This document shows positions 27,673 to 37,838 of a stretch of 64,000 nt of DNA, piece by piece. Location of the stretch: NCBI RefSeq assembly GCF_002846365.1, contig NZ_PJMW01000002.1, forward strand, positions 3,162,001 through 3,226,000, in the 5' to 3' direction. Positions within the stretch are counted from its first letter, which is position 1. Every line of letters starts with the position of its first letter. The notes under the pieces were generated by a model. That model had not been told where the DNA came from, did no database searches, and worked only from the letters and a program-made list of their open reading frames with translations. The position numbers and the translations under genes were made by a program. The DNA is from Nocardia fluminea. Lineage in GTDB: Bacteria; Actinomycetota; Actinomycetes; Mycobacteriales; Mycobacteriaceae.

Positions 27673-28050
27673 TTAACCGATTCCGCGCTTCAGCCTGCGA
27701 CGCTCTCGTTCCGAGAGACCGCCCCAGATGCCGAAGCGTTCATCATGCGCCAGTGCGTATTCCAGGCACTGGTCACGTACTTCACAGCCCAAGCAGATGC
27801 GCTTGGCCTCACGCGTCGAGCCGCCCTTCTCGGGGAAGAACGCCTCGGGGTCGGTCTGAGCGCAGAGGGCACGTTCCTGCCACTGCTCTTCGATCGACTC
27901 GAACATTTCGTCGAAGCCCGTAACGACCAGACTCAGCCGGGGAGCCGCGACTTCGCTTACCACGTCCGGTTCCTGCCAGCTCATGTCAGCGCAGACAGCG
28001 TGAGCTGCGCCTGCTGTGGAATCGGTCGGCGAGACCAGATCTTCGGTCAT
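27673..28050 (-). CDS. whiB2: WhiB-family iron-sulfur transcriptional regulator, WhiB2-like
   Basis: A 125-residue WhiB protein with the four cluster ligands Cys63, Cys86, Cys89 and Cys95 (spacing C-x22-C-x2-C-x5-C), the GIWGG turn at 107-111 and a basic tail (RERRRLKRG) that contacts DNA. WhiB2/WhmD is required for septation and division in mycobacteria and acts with the principal sigma factor. GAGGAGG lies 6 nt upstream of the ATG, supporting this start, which gives a longer N-terminus than the 89-residue M. tuberculosis protein. It is divergent from fbiA. Confidence 0.94.
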   Translation of the reverse strand: MTEDLVSPTDSTAGAAHAVCADMSWQEPDVVSEVAAPRLSLVVTGFDEMFESIEEQWQERALCAQTDPEAFFPEKGGSTREAKRICLGCEVRDQCLEYALAHDERFGIWGGLSERERRRLKRGIG

Positions 28051-28469
28051 CGTTCCGCCTCCTCACTATGTGTTAGCGCAGAATGATTCTTTCCGTCGGT
28101 CCGAATGAGATCTCCGACGGCCCAACACCGCGACGTAGTCTCGCGGGCTTCCCCGAGCCTGCCTTCCGGCGAGCGGGAACTCTCTCGCAAACGTCCCTCG
28201 CGCTGTGTCCTCGCGCTGTGGCCGTTTCCGGCGACTCGGAACCCTCTCGCAAACGCCCCCGCGCTATGCCCTCTCGCGGTGACCGGAATGACATGTCTGT
28301 GATTAGACACGCCGCACTTGCCGGTGGTCAACCCGCCGTCACCCTTCCGTTACACTCCGCACCCGCCTTTCGTGTTGATCTTGTTATGTGCCGTGGCAAA
28401 TGACCAGCAACTTCGCTGTGATTCGGCGTGGAACGAACCGGCAACCGCTACTCACTAGGCTGTGACCCT
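28051..28469. promoter_or_regulatory. whiB2-fbiA divergent intergenic region
   Basis: This 419-bp region carries no convincing gene. It contains the whiB2 ribosome site next to its start, an imperfect direct repeat (28164-28281), and a TAGGCT -10-like box at 28456-28461 placed 8 nt before the fbiA GTG, which suggests a leaderless fbiA mRNA. A short antisense frame over 28047-28331 is interrupted in sense by the repeat and has no ribosome site. Confidence 0.55.
28164..28281. repeat. Imperfect direct repeat, two ~55-bp copies
   Basis: Copy 1 (28164-28218) and copy 2 (28226-28281) both begin TTCCGGCGA, share CTCTCGCAAACG in the middle and end in a TCGCG-rich segment, with a 62-bp period. A few substitutions and short indels separate them. 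Role unknown. Confidence 0.7.
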
Positions 28470-29456
28470 GTGACTGCACAACACGCGGTGCGCGAGCCCA
28501 AGATCGCCGTTCTCGTCGGCGGTGTCGGCGGTGCCCGGTTCCTCCAAGGCGTCCGGCAGCTGCTGCCCGAAGCCGACATCTCGGCCATCGTCAACGTCGG
28601 CGACGACGTCTGGATGCATGGCCTTCGCATCTGTCCCGACCTCGATACCTGCATGTACACCCTCGGCGGTGGCATCGATACCGAGCGTGGCTGGGGCCAC
28701 GCCGACGAAACCTGGCACGCGAAAGAGGAGCTGGCGAAATACAACGCCCAGCCCGATTGGTTCGGTCTGGGCGATCGCGATATCGCCACTCACCTCATTC
28801 GCACCGAAATGCTGCGCGCCGGATATCCGCTGTCGGCGGTCACCGAAGCGCTGTGCAATCGGTGGCAGCCGGGGGTGAAGCTCATTCCGGCTACCGACGA
28901 TCGCTGCGAAACCCACGTGGTGGTCAGCGATCCCGACAACGCCGGCGAACGTCGCGCGATCCATTTTCAGGAATGGTGGGTGCGGTATCGCGCGGCGCTC
29001 CCGACCCACGGATTTGCCTCGATCGGCGCCGAGCAAGCCTCCCCGGCGCCGAATGTGACCGAAATCATAGGCTCCGCTGACGCCGTGTTGCTGGCCCCGT
29101 CGAACCCCGTGGTGAGTATCGGCGCGATCCTCGCCGTGCCCGGAATCAGGGGCGCGCTACGCACCAGCGAAGCCAAGGTGATCGGCCTCTCTCCGGTGAT
29201 CGACGGAAAGCCGTTGCGCGGCATGGCCGATGAGTGCCTGACCGCGATCGGCGTGGAGTCCACCGCCGAGGCGATCGGCCGCCACTACGGCGCTCGCTCG
29301 GCCACCGGCATTCTCGACGGGTGGCTGGTGCACTCCACCGACTCCGCCGATGTGCCCGGCGTCGAGGTGCGCAGCGTGCCGTTGCTGATGACCGACCCCG
29401 AGGCGACCGCTGAAATGGCGCGCGCCGCACTGGAATTGGCGGGAGTGAAGGCATGA
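28470..29456 (+). CDS. fbiA: 2-phospho-L-lactate transferase (coenzyme F420 biosynthesis)
   Basis: A CofD/FbiA protein that transfers the phosphoenolpyruvyl/lactyl-phosphate moiety onto Fo, forming (dehydro-)F420-0. Conserved segments are [13 protein letters not shown] at the N-terminus, [19 protein letters not shown] near residue 45-60, [13 protein letters not shown] near 95 and [14 protein letters not shown] near 215. Using the GTG at 28470 gives 328 residues, close to M. tuberculosis FbiA (331); a GTG at 28428 would add 14 residues. Its stop overlaps the fbiB start by 4 bp. Confidence 0.95.
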   Translation: MTAQHAVREPKIAVLVGGVGGARFLQGVRQLLPEADISAIVNVGDDVWMHGLRICPDLDTCMYTLGGGIDTERGWGHADETWHAKEELAKYNAQPDWFGLGDRDIATHLIRTEMLRAGYPLSAVTEALCNRWQPGVKLIPATDDRCETHVVVSDPDNAGERRAIHFQEWWVRYRAALPTHGFASIGAEQASPAPNVTEIIGSADAVLLAPSNPVVSIGAILAVPGIRGALRTSEAKVIGLSPVIDGKPLRGMADECLTAIGVESTAEAIGRHYGARSATGILDGWLVHSTDSADVPGVEVRSVPLLMTDPEATAEMARAALELAGVKA

Positions 29457-30823
29457 GTGCGCAGGAGAACGGCACCGGCGCGGTGTTGCCCGACCACGCC
29501 GCCGACGAGTTGCGGATCCTCCCGGTGGCGGGTCTGCCGGAGTTCCGGCCCGGCGACGACATCGCCGAACACCTTGCGGCACAGGCGCCCTGGCTCGCCG
29601 GCGGCGACATCGTCGTGGTCACCAGCAAGATCGTGTCGAAGGCCGAGGGGCGCATCGTCGTCGCGCCGCTCGACCCCGAGGAGCGCGACACCGCTCGGCG
29701 CAAGCTCGTCGAGGACGAGGCCGTGCGGGTGCTCGCGCGCAAGGGCCGCACCCTCATCACCGAGAACCGGCTCGGCATCGTGCAGGCCGCCTCCGGTGTC
29801 GACGGTTCCAATGTGGCCGAGGGCGAATTGGTGCTGCTGCCTGTCGATCCCGACGGTAGCGCGAAATCCCTGCGCACCGCGCTCGCCCAGCGGCTCGGCG
29901 TCGACGTGGCCGTCGTCATCACCGACACCATGGGCCGGGCCTGGCGCAACGGGCAGATCGACGCGGCCATCGGGTCGGCCGGGCTGCGCGTGCTCCATGA
30001 CTACGCCGGCTCTGTCGATGGGCAGGGCAACGAACTGCACGTCACCCAGGTGGCCATCGCCGACGAACTCGCCGCGGCCGCCGATCTGGTCAAGGGCAAG
30101 CTCGGTGGGGTGCCGGTGGCGGTGGTGCGCGGGCTGCGCACCGACGACGACGGGTCGACCGCTGCTGCGCTGCTGCGCGGTGGCGTCGACGACCTGTTCT
30201 GGCTCGGCACCGCCGAAGCGCTCGAGCAGGGCCGCAAAGAGGCTGTGCCGTTGCGCCGTTCGGTGCGCGCGTTCGCCGGCGAGCCGGTGGACCCGGAACG
30301 GATCCGCGCCGCCGTGGCGGTCGGCCTCACCGCGCCCGCGCCGCATCACACCCGCCCGGTGCGCTTCGTCTGGCTGCGCAAGGCGACGCTGCGGGCACAG
30401 CTGCTCGACGCGATGGCCGAGAAGTGGAGCGCGGACCTCACCGCCGACGGGCTCGACCCCGAACGCGTGCGCCGCCGGATCGCGCGTGGCCGCATCCTTT
30501 TCGACGCGCCGGAGGTGATCATCCCGTTCTGCGTGCCCGACGGCGCCCACGACTATCCCGACGCTCGTCGCCAGGCCGCCGAGCAGACGATGTTCACGGT
30601 GGCCGTCGGCGCGGCGGTGCAGGGCCTGCTGGTGGCGTTGGCCGCCGACGGTCTGGGCAGCTGCTGGATCGGCTCGACCATCTTCGCGCCCGAGATCGTG
30701 CGCGAGGTGCTCGGGCTCGACGAGGACTGGATGCCGTTGGGCGCCATCGCGATCGGCCATCCACTGGAAGAACCGGCGCCGCGTGCAGTGGGTTCGGCAG
30801 GCGCGGGCTTGGTGGAACTGTGA
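29453..30823 (+). CDS. fbiB: Bifunctional F420-0:L-glutamate ligase / dehydro-F420-0 reductase
   Basis: A 456-residue two-domain protein. Residues about 15-245 form the CofE-type ligase ([34 protein letters not shown]), which adds the gamma-linked glutamate tail using GTP. Residues about 255-450 form an FMN-binding nitroreductase-like domain ([38 protein letters not shown]) that reduces the dehydro intermediate. The fusion is the actinobacterial FbiB arrangement (448 residues in M. tuberculosis). It starts inside the fbiA stop (ATGA). Confidence 0.95.
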   Translation: MSAQENGTGAVLPDHAADELRILPVAGLPEFRPGDDIAEHLAAQAPWLAGGDIVVVTSKIVSKAEGRIVVAPLDPEERDTARRKLVEDEAVRVLARKGRTLITENRLGIVQAASGVDGSNVAEGELVLLPVDPDGSAKSLRTALAQRLGVDVAVVITDTMGRAWRNGQIDAAIGSAGLRVLHDYAGSVDGQGNELHVTQVAIADELAAAADLVKGKLGGVPVAVVRGLRTDDDGSTAAALLRGGVDDLFWLGTAEALEQGRKEAVPLRRSVRAFAGEPVDPERIRAAVAVGLTAPAPHHTRPVRFVWLRKATLRAQLLDAMAEKWSADLTADGLDPERVRRRIARGRILFDAPEVIIPFCVPDGAHDYPDARRQAAEQTMFTVAVGAAVQGLLVALAADGLGSCWIGSTIFAPEIVREVLGLDEDWMPLGAIAIGHPLEEPAPRAVGSAGAGLVEL

Positions 30824-30881
30824 GACAGAATCCGGTGTACCGCACTGTGGCGATGTCGACCCTGCCGCCGGAGCGACTTCG

Positions 30882-31415
30882 ATGAGCGCGGAATCGCTGC
30901 ACGCCTCGGCGACCGAACTGCTCACGGCGTGGACGCCGGAGACGAACTCGGATCACTCACTGCGCGAGGCGTTTCTGGCCTTCCTCGGTTCGGCGCCGCG
31001 CGGCTGCCTGCGCGAACACGCGCCCGGCCACATCACCGCGTCGGCGATCGTGCTGTCCCACGACCGGCGCGACATCCTGCTCACCCTGCACCCGCGCGTT
31101 GGTCGCTGGATCCAGCTGGGTGGTCATTGCGAGCCCGAGGACAAGACCGTGCAGGACGCGGCGCTGCGCGAGGCGGTGGAGGAGTCCGGCATCCCGGGCC
31201 TGATCCTCACGCCCGGTCTCTACGGCGCGCAGGCGCATCCGATCACCTGCTCGCTCGGCGTGCCGACGCGGCATCTCGACCTGCTCTTCGAGATCGTGGC
31301 GCCCCCCGGCGCGGTACCGGTCCGCAGCTCCGAATCGACCGATCTGCGGTGGTGGCCGGTCGACGGGCTACCACCGGGCGCGGACGTGCTGCTTCCGGTC
31401 AGAGGCCGAAAGTAA
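30882..31415 (+). CDS. Nudix hydrolase family protein
   Basis: A 177-residue protein with a Nudix fold: a strand at ASAIVLSHDRRDILLTLHP, then GGHCEPED and AALREAVEESGIPG. The box is one residue longer than the canonical Gx5Ex7REUXEEXGU between the Gly and the REUXEE core, a variant seen in GGHxE-type actinobacterial members. Substrate is unknown; a nucleoside diphosphate derivative is expected. It follows fbiB by 58 bp on the same strand and may share its transcript. The M. tuberculosis locus has a DNA methylase here instead. Confidence 0.9.
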   Translation: MSAESLHASATELLTAWTPETNSDHSLREAFLAFLGSAPRGCLREHAPGHITASAIVLSHDRRDILLTLHPRVGRWIQLGGHCEPEDKTVQDAALREAVEESGIPGLILTPGLYGAQAHPITCSLGVPTRHLDLLFEIVAPPGAVPVRSSESTDLRWWPVDGLPPGADVLLPVRGRK

Positions 31416-31444
31416 AGGGGCCTGAATAGGTCACTGACCTGTAA

Positions 31445-31483
31445 CGACGGCGACCGTGTCCAGTTCGGACACGGTCGCCGTCG
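31445..31483. terminator. Perfect 17-bp hairpin after the Nudix gene
   Basis: Arms 31445-31461 and 31467-31483 pair exactly around the loop AGTTC. It separates the fbiAB-Nudix unit from the alkane operon. Confidence 0.8.
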
Positions 31484-31507
31484 GCGTTATCGGACCGTCA
31501 TCGCTTT

Positions 31508-31525
31508 ACAAATTAGCCAATTTGT
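31508..31525. promoter_or_regulatory. Inverted repeat upstream of alkB
   Basis: ACAAATTAGCCAATTTGT has perfect 7-bp arms around AGCC. It is AT-rich compared with its surroundings and lies about 90 bp upstream of alkB. It is a candidate operator or activator site. Confidence 0.5.
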
Positions 31526-31572
31526 CTAGACAGCGGACGCATGCGGACATATCGTCTGTGACAGAGAGTTAC

Positions 31573-31596
31573 GCACATCACACGTGTGAGATGTGC
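31573..31596. promoter_or_regulatory. 24-bp inverted repeat, candidate AlkU/TetR operator
   Basis: Outer arms GCACATC (31573-31579) and GATGTGC (31590-31596) enclose a 10-nt centre, which with one base of each arm contains the palindrome CACACGTGTG. It ends 19 bp before the alkB start, the position expected for a repressor encoded by the last gene of the operon. Confidence 0.62.
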
Positions 31597-31615
31597 CTCG
31601 GAACTGGAGACGATG

Positions 31616-32851
31616 ATGTCGACTGATGCCAACGCGTCCGAGCAGCGGGTCGCACCGCCGCAGTGGCGAGATTCCAAGAGATATTTGTGGCTGTGGGGGC
31701 TGTTCGCCCCGACCGGCCTGTTCACGATCGCGATCCCCCTGATCTGGGGCCTCAATCAATTCGGCTGGCATCGCCTCGCCGAAGTGCCGTTCTGGCTCGG
31801 TCCGGTGCTGGTCTACCTGGTGATCCCGCTGGCCGACCTGTTCTTCGGTCCCGACGGCGACAACCCGCCCGACGAGGTGATGGAGTACCTGGAGAACGAC
31901 AAGTACTACCGCTACCTCACCTACCTGTACCTGCCGTTCCAGTACGCCTCGCTGATCTTCGCCTGCTACATCATCACCGCGCCGAATCTGCACTGGCTCG
32001 GCTTCCCCGGCGGCGCCAACGTGGTCGACAAGATCGGCATCGCGATCAGCGTCGGCATGATCGGCGGCATCGGCATCAACACCGCGCACGAACTCGGCCA
32101 CAAGAAGGTCGAACTGGAACGCTGGCTCGCGCGGATCGCGCTGGCCCAGTCGTTCTACGGGCACTTCTACATCGAACACAACCGCGGTCACCACGTGCGG
32201 GTCGCCACCCCGGAGGACCCCGCGAGCTCGCGCATCGGTGAGTCCTTCTGGGCCTTCTGGCCGCGCACGGTCTGGGGCAGCCTGCGCTCGGCCTGGCATC
32301 TGGAGAAGGAACGTCTGGGCAGGCTCGACAAGAGCCCGTGGACACTGCGCAACGACGTGCTCAACGCCTGGGCGATGTCGGCGGTGTTGTGGCTCGGATT
32401 GATCGCCGTGTTCGGCATCGAGGTGCTGCCGTATCTGATCCTGCAGGCCGTGATCGGGTTCAGTCTGCTGGAGTCGGTGAACTACCTCGAGCACTACGGC
32501 CTGGTCCGGCAGAAGACCGCGAGCGGACGCTACGAACGGCCGGCCCCCGAGCACAGCTGGAACAGCGACCACATCGTCACCAATATCTTCCTGTACCACC
32601 TGCAGCGCCACAGCGACCATCACGCGTATCCCACCCGGCGCTACCAGACGCTGCGCAGCTGGGACGGTGCGCCGAACCTGCCCAGTGGCTACGCCAGCAT
32701 GATCCTGCTCGGCTACTTCCCGCCGATCTGGCGCAAGGTGATGGACAAGCGCGTGCTCGCGCACTACGGCGGGGACGTCACCCTGGCCAATATCGAACCC
32801 AAGCGCCGGGAGCAGGTGCTGCAGAAGTACGGAAACGAGGACGGGTCATGA
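31616..32851 (+). CDS. alkB: Alkane 1-monooxygenase (integral-membrane di-iron), first copy
   Basis: AlkB hydroxylates the terminal carbon of medium-chain n-alkanes using electrons from rubredoxin. The 411-residue protein has about six membrane helices and the full set of di-iron His motifs: HELGHK (about residue 160), EHNRGHH (about 187), LQRHSDHH (about 333), plus the substrate-channel motif NYLEHYGL. The start is placed at the second of two adjacent ATGs (31613 and 31616) because GGAGA at 31606-31610 is better spaced to it. The stop overlaps the rubredoxin start (ATGA). The operon order alkB-rubA-rubB-tetR is that of Rhodococcus and of Rv3252c-Rv3249c. Confidence 0.96.
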   Translation: MSTDANASEQRVAPPQWRDSKRYLWLWGLFAPTGLFTIAIPLIWGLNQFGWHRLAEVPFWLGPVLVYLVIPLADLFFGPDGDNPPDEVMEYLENDKYYRYLTYLYLPFQYASLIFACYIITAPNLHWLGFPGGANVVDKIGIAISVGMIGGIGINTAHELGHKKVELERWLARIALAQSFYGHFYIEHNRGHHVRVATPEDPASSRIGESFWAFWPRTVWGSLRSAWHLEKERLGRLDKSPWTLRNDVLNAWAMSAVLWLGLIAVFGIEVLPYLILQAVIGFSLLESVNYLEHYGLVRQKTASGRYERPAPEHSWNSDHIVTNIFLYHLQRHSDHHAYPTRRYQTLRSWDGAPNLPSGYASMILLGYFPPIWRKVMDKRVLAHYGGDVTLANIEPKRREQVLQKYGNEDGS

Positions 32852-33021
32852 GCGCCTACAGATGCCCGGTGTGCGAGTTCGTCTTCGATGAAGCCAAAGG
32901 CGCGCCACGCGAAGGATTTCCGCCTGGCACACTGTGGACGGCCGTTCCCGACGACTGGTGCTGTCCGGACTGCGGGGTGCGGGAAAAGATCGACTTCGAG
33001 GCGGTAGGAGAATCGCTGTGA
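32848..33021 (+). CDS. rubA: Rubredoxin 1
   Basis: A 57-residue rubredoxin carrying one Fe(Cys)4 centre: CPVC near residues 6-9 and CPDC near 39-42. Between them the loop [16 protein letters not shown] is typical, although most rubredoxins have a shorter acidic loop. In actinobacterial alkane operons the first rubredoxin (AlkG1-type) often cannot replace the electron-transfer rubredoxin, whereas the second (AlkG2-type) can. It starts inside the alkB stop and its own stop overlaps rubB (GTGA). Confidence 0.93.
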   Translation: MSAYRCPVCEFVFDEAKGAPREGFPPGTLWTAVPDDWCCPDCGVREKIDFEAVGESL

Positions 33022-33200
33022 CCGACTACAAGCTGTTCCAGTGCGCACAGTGCGGTTTCGAGTACGACGAGGCCCAGGGCTGGCCCGACGACGACATCGC
33101 TCCCGGCACTCGCTGGGAGGACATCGCCGACGACTGGACCTGCCCGGACTGCGGTGCCCGCAAGTCCGACTTCTTCATGGTCGAGATCGAACGTTCGTGA
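33018..33200 (+). CDS. rubB: Rubredoxin 2
   Basis: A 60-residue rubredoxin with CAQC (about residues 8-11) and CPDC (about 41-44), the conserved [18 protein letters not shown] loop and [15 protein letters not shown]. This is the canonical electron-transfer form and the probable immediate donor to AlkB. Start is the GTG overlapping the rubA stop, with GGAG 8-9 nt upstream; the stop overlaps the TetR start (GTGA). A rubredoxin reductase gene is not in the window. Confidence 0.93.
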   Translation: MTDYKLFQCAQCGFEYDEAQGWPDDDIAPGTRWEDIADDWTCPDCGARKSDFFMVEIERS

Positions 33201-33856
33201 GCGTCGCGGGTACCCCGCGTACCGGTCCGCGCATCCCGTATCAGGAGGCCGCGCGCGAACTGCTGCGCAACTCGGTCCTGGACGGGATGCGCGAACTGCT
33301 CACCGAGCGTGACTGGTCCAAGGTCACGCTCGGTGACGTCGCGGCCAGGGCCGGGGTGAGCAGGCAGACGCTCTACAACGAGTTCGGTTCGCGCGCGGGA
33401 CTCTCCCAGGCTTACGCGCTGCGCCTGGCCGACGACCTCGTCGACCACGTGCGCGAGGCGCTCGACGCCAATGTCGGCGACGCGCGCGCCGCGATCCGGG
33501 TCGGGATGAGCGGCTTCTTCCTCTCCGCGGCGGGCGACCCCCTGGTCCGTTCGCTGCTGAGCGGTGAGATGAAGCCGGATCTGCTGCGGTTGATCACGCT
33601 CGACGCGGCCCCGCTGCTCGAGCACGCCACCGCGCGCCTGACCCGTGTTTTCGTGCACAGCTGGGTGGCCGCGACCGAAGCCGAGGCCGATGTGCTCGCG
33701 CACGCCCTCGTGCGGATCGCCCTGAGCTACATACCGAATCCGCCCGTGCCCGAGCGCGACGCCCCGGCCGAGATGAGCGCACTGCTCACCCCGTACGTCG
33801 AGGCGATTGTGCAGGTGCGGGGCATGCGTGTCCCATCTGGTGAAGTGGATCACTGA
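33197..33856 (+). CDS. TetR-family regulator of the alkane operon (AlkU-like)
   Basis: A 219-residue TetR protein. The N-terminal HTH is [21 protein letters not shown] near residues 40-60; the C-terminal ligand-binding part is rich in Ala and Leu (TYP-like helices). Being co-transcribed and translationally coupled behind the rubredoxin genes (GTGA overlap), it probably represses its own operon and is released by an alkane-derived metabolite. The 24-bp inverted repeat at 31573-31596 is the best operator candidate. It corresponds to Rv3249c. Confidence 0.93.
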   Translation: MSVAGTPRTGPRIPYQEAARELLRNSVLDGMRELLTERDWSKVTLGDVAARAGVSRQTLYNEFGSRAGLSQAYALRLADDLVDHVREALDANVGDARAAIRVGMSGFFLSAAGDPLVRSLLSGEMKPDLLRLITLDAAPLLEHATARLTRVFVHSWVAATEAEADVLAHALVRIALSYIPNPPVPERDAPAEMSALLTPYVEAIVQVRGMRVPSGEVDH

Positions 33857-33988
33857 GAGAAGTCACGAGCTCTGATTCGCTCCTGTGTAACCGTCACCAC
33901 GTTTGAGGAGCTGCCGCTGTGTAACGCGCCTACGGTCTGTCAGTATTCACATCGGTCGGCGATTGATCTTTTTTGTAGCGGAGCGGGT

Positions 33989-35146
33989 GTGCAAACGGTT
34001 GGCAAACCGGGGGGTCTTCGTGATCCCAAACGGTATCTCTGGGCTTTAGGGCTGATCGCCCCGGCGTGCGCGCTGCTGCCCTCCCAGCTGGTGTTCCATA
34101 CCAAGGCTGAAGTGTTCTGGTGGATCGGACCCGTCATCGTCCTGATCGCCATTCCCGTGCTGGACTGGATCGTCGGTGAAGACGGCAACAATCCCCGCGA
34201 CGAGGATTACGCGGCGCTCTCCGCGGACCGGTACTACCGGTGGTGCACCTACCTGTTCCTGCCCATCCAGCTGGTGAGTCTCGGCGTGGCCTGCTTCATG
34301 TGGACGAGCCCCGAGCTGGCGCTGGTCGACAAGCTCGGATTGGCCGCCACGGTCGGCTTCGTCAGCGGCATCGGCATCAACGCCGCCCACGAATTGGGCC
34401 ACCGGGTGGAGAGTGCCGAAAAATTGCTGTCGAAGATCGCGCTGGCCCAGTCGGGGTACGGGCACTTCTTCGTCGAGCACAATCGCGGACACCACGCCCG
34501 CGTGGCGACCCCCGAGGATCCGGCCAGCGCCCGGCTGGGTGAATCGCTGTGGGAGTTCTTGCCGCGCAGCGTGATCGGCGGGTTCCGGTCGGCCGTGCAA
34601 CTCGAGCGCGCCCGCCTGCACCGGCAGGGTCGTGGCTGGTGGAGCGCCGACAACAACATCCTGCAGGCCTGGGCGATGACGGCGGTGCTGTTCGGTTCGC
34701 TGACGCTGGTGTTCGGCCCGTCGATCCTGCCGTGGCTGGCCGTCCAGGCCGCGATCGGCGTCGCGCTGCTCGAGACCGTCAACTATGTCGAGCACTACGG
34801 ACTGCTGCGCGCGCGCAAACCCAACGGCCGCTACGAACGGTGCTCCCCGCGCGACAGCTGGAACTCCGATCGCCTGGTCACCAACATCTTCCTGTTCCAC
34901 CTGCAGCGCCACAGCGATCACCACGCCAACCCGGGACGCCGCTATCAGACCCTGCGCAGTTCCGAGGAAGCCCCGCAGCTGCCCGCCGGGTACGCCACGA
35001 TGATCGTGCTCGCCGCCGTGCCGCCGCTGTGGCGTGCGGTGATGGACCCCCGGGTGGCGGCGCATTACGGCGGCGACCTGAGCCTGGCCAATGTCGCGCC
35101 CGCGAAGCCACGGCGGTTGCTGGCCCGATACCGCGCGACGGCCTGA
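33989..35146 (+). CDS. Alkane 1-monooxygenase, second copy
   Basis: A 385-residue AlkB paralogue with the same motifs as the first: HELGHR, EHNRGHH, NYVEHYGL and LQRHSDHH. It is shorter at the N-terminus and the loop after the first helices. No rubredoxin gene follows it, so it must use rubA/rubB from the operon 5' of it. GTG start with GGAG at 33980-33983. The 132-bp upstream gap, between the TetR stop and this start, contains a direct repeat CTGTGTAAC at 33883-33891 and 33917-33925, and an own promoter is likely. In M. tuberculosis this position is empty. Confidence 0.94.
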   Translation: MQTVGKPGGLRDPKRYLWALGLIAPACALLPSQLVFHTKAEVFWWIGPVIVLIAIPVLDWIVGEDGNNPRDEDYAALSADRYYRWCTYLFLPIQLVSLGVACFMWTSPELALVDKLGLAATVGFVSGIGINAAHELGHRVESAEKLLSKIALAQSGYGHFFVEHNRGHHARVATPEDPASARLGESLWEFLPRSVIGGFRSAVQLERARLHRQGRGWWSADNNILQAWAMTAVLFGSLTLVFGPSILPWLAVQAAIGVALLETVNYVEHYGLLRARKPNGRYERCSPRDSWNSDRLVTNIFLFHLQRHSDHHANPGRRYQTLRSSEEAPQLPAGYATMIVLAAVPPLWRAVMDPRVAAHYGGDLSLANVAPAKPRRLLARYRATA

Positions 35147-35176
35147 GACTCCACCTCGACGGAGGAGGTAACTCGC

Positions 35177-36688
<1,512 letters not shown>

Positions 36689-36700
36689 GTTCGCGCAGCA

Positions 36701-36736
36701 CAGTGGCCCGCCGACCGGACGGTCGACGGGCCACTG
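36701..36736. terminator. Hairpin after ahcY
   Basis: A 16-bp stem with one mismatch (arms 36701-36716 and 36721-36736) lies 12 bp after the ahcY stop and faces the convergent small secreted-protein gene. Confidence 0.7.
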
Positions 36737-36744
36737 TCGTCATC

Positions 36745-37032
36745 TCAGGGGACCATTCCGGTGTCGCAGATGGTGGGTCCGCCCGCGCTGCTCATGCTGA
36801 TCAGTCCGCACACCAGGGCACCGGCGAGGTCGCTGGAGCCGGTCGTGGCGGCGGCGTCGTTGCTGCCCGTCAGCAGGGCGGGGCCGGAGCCGGTCGTCAC
36901 CACGCCGGTGACCAGCTCACTCAGCGAACCCATGACGTCGGAGGAGCCGAGCGGCGCGGCGCCGGCGGTACCGCAGGTCAGTGCGGCGGTGATGGCCAGG
37001 GTGGCGGCCGCGGTGTGGACGATCTTTTTCAT
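36745..37032 (-). CDS. Small secreted protein of unknown function
   Basis: A 95-residue protein with a clear Sec signal peptide (MKK, hydrophobic ATLAITAALTCG, AGA cleavage) and a mature part of about 70 residues rich in Ser, Gly, Thr and Ala with two Cys (CGLIS and ICDTG) that could form a disulfide. No known family is recognised. Similar short Gly/Ser-rich secreted proteins are common in Nocardia and Mycobacterium. It is convergent to ahcY and divergent to tmk. Confidence 0.75.
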   Translation of the reverse strand: MKKIVHTAAATLAITAALTCGTAGAAPLGSSDVMGSLSELVTGVVTTGSGPALLTGSNDAAATTGSSDLAGALVCGLISMSSAGGPTICDTGMVP

Positions 37033-37113
37033 GGCCGAATCCTTGTCGGCCGCCGGTGCGCGGACCAGACCGCAATTCTGGGGGTTCGCTCATCGGCGGG
37101 TAACCTGCTGCGC

Positions 37114-37761
37114 ATGGGCGTACTGATTGCGATCGAGGGGCTCGACGGGGCGGGCAAACGCACGCTGATCGATGGACTGATCGCCGAATTGTCCGCCAAG
37201 GGGCTGCGGGCGGACAGTCTGGCCTTCCCGCAATACGGGCATTCGATCCACGCCGACCTGGCCGCGGAGGCGCTGCGCGGGGGCAACGGCGACCTGGCCG
37301 GCTCGATCAACGGCATGGCGATCATGTTCGCGCTCGATCGCGCCGCCGCGGGCGCGGAGCTGTCGGACCTGTTGGGCGGCAACGACATCGTCGTCCTGGA
37401 TCGGTGGGTGGCCTCCAACGCCGCCTACTCCGCAGCACGGGCGCACCAGGACGCCGATGGCGAAATCGTCTCCTGGGTGGCCGATCTGGAGTTCGGCAGG
37501 CTCGAATTGCCGAGGCCCGACCTCACCGTCCTGCTCGACACACCCACCGAGGTGGCGGCCGAACGTGCCCGTCTGCGAGGTGAACTCGACGAGGCCCGCG
37601 CCCTCGATGCCTACGAACGGGACGGCGGTCTGCAGCGGCGCACCGGCGAGGTCTATCGTGAACTCGCCGACCGCGACTGGTTCGGCCGGTGGTGGACATA
37701 CCGATCCGATGACGATAGGCCTGCGTTGCTCACCCTCTGCTCGGAAATCTTTTCCGGATAA
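37114..37761 (+). CDS. tmk: dTMP kinase
   Basis: The 215-residue enzyme phosphorylates dTMP for DNA synthesis. The P-loop EGLDGAGKRT (residues 8-17), the DRW motif (VVLDRWVAS, near 97) and the lid region match M. tuberculosis Tmk (214 residues, Rv3247c); Arg after the P-loop Lys, in place of Ser/Thr, is a mycobacterial-type feature. The ATG at 37114 is the first start in this frame that keeps the P-loop at the N-terminus. It precedes mtrA by 77 bp. Confidence 0.95.
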   Translation: MGVLIAIEGLDGAGKRTLIDGLIAELSAKGLRADSLAFPQYGHSIHADLAAEALRGGNGDLAGSINGMAIMFALDRAAAGAELSDLLGGNDIVVLDRWVASNAAYSAARAHQDADGEIVSWVADLEFGRLELPRPDLTVLLDTPTEVAAERARLRGELDEARALDAYERDGGLQRRTGEVYRELADRDWFGRWWTYRSDDDRPALLTLCSEIFSG

Positions 37762-37838
37762 GGTTGGATACGCGACGGGTTCGCACCATTAATGGCGTGG
37801 CGGCCCGATCCTGGCCTGGGAGATGACAACATAGGACT

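Noticed and set aside
28047..28331. 94-residue frame on the minus strand overlapping the whiB2 start.
   Set aside because: It lies over the direct repeat, has no ribosome site and reads low-complexity. It is better seen as promoter DNA.
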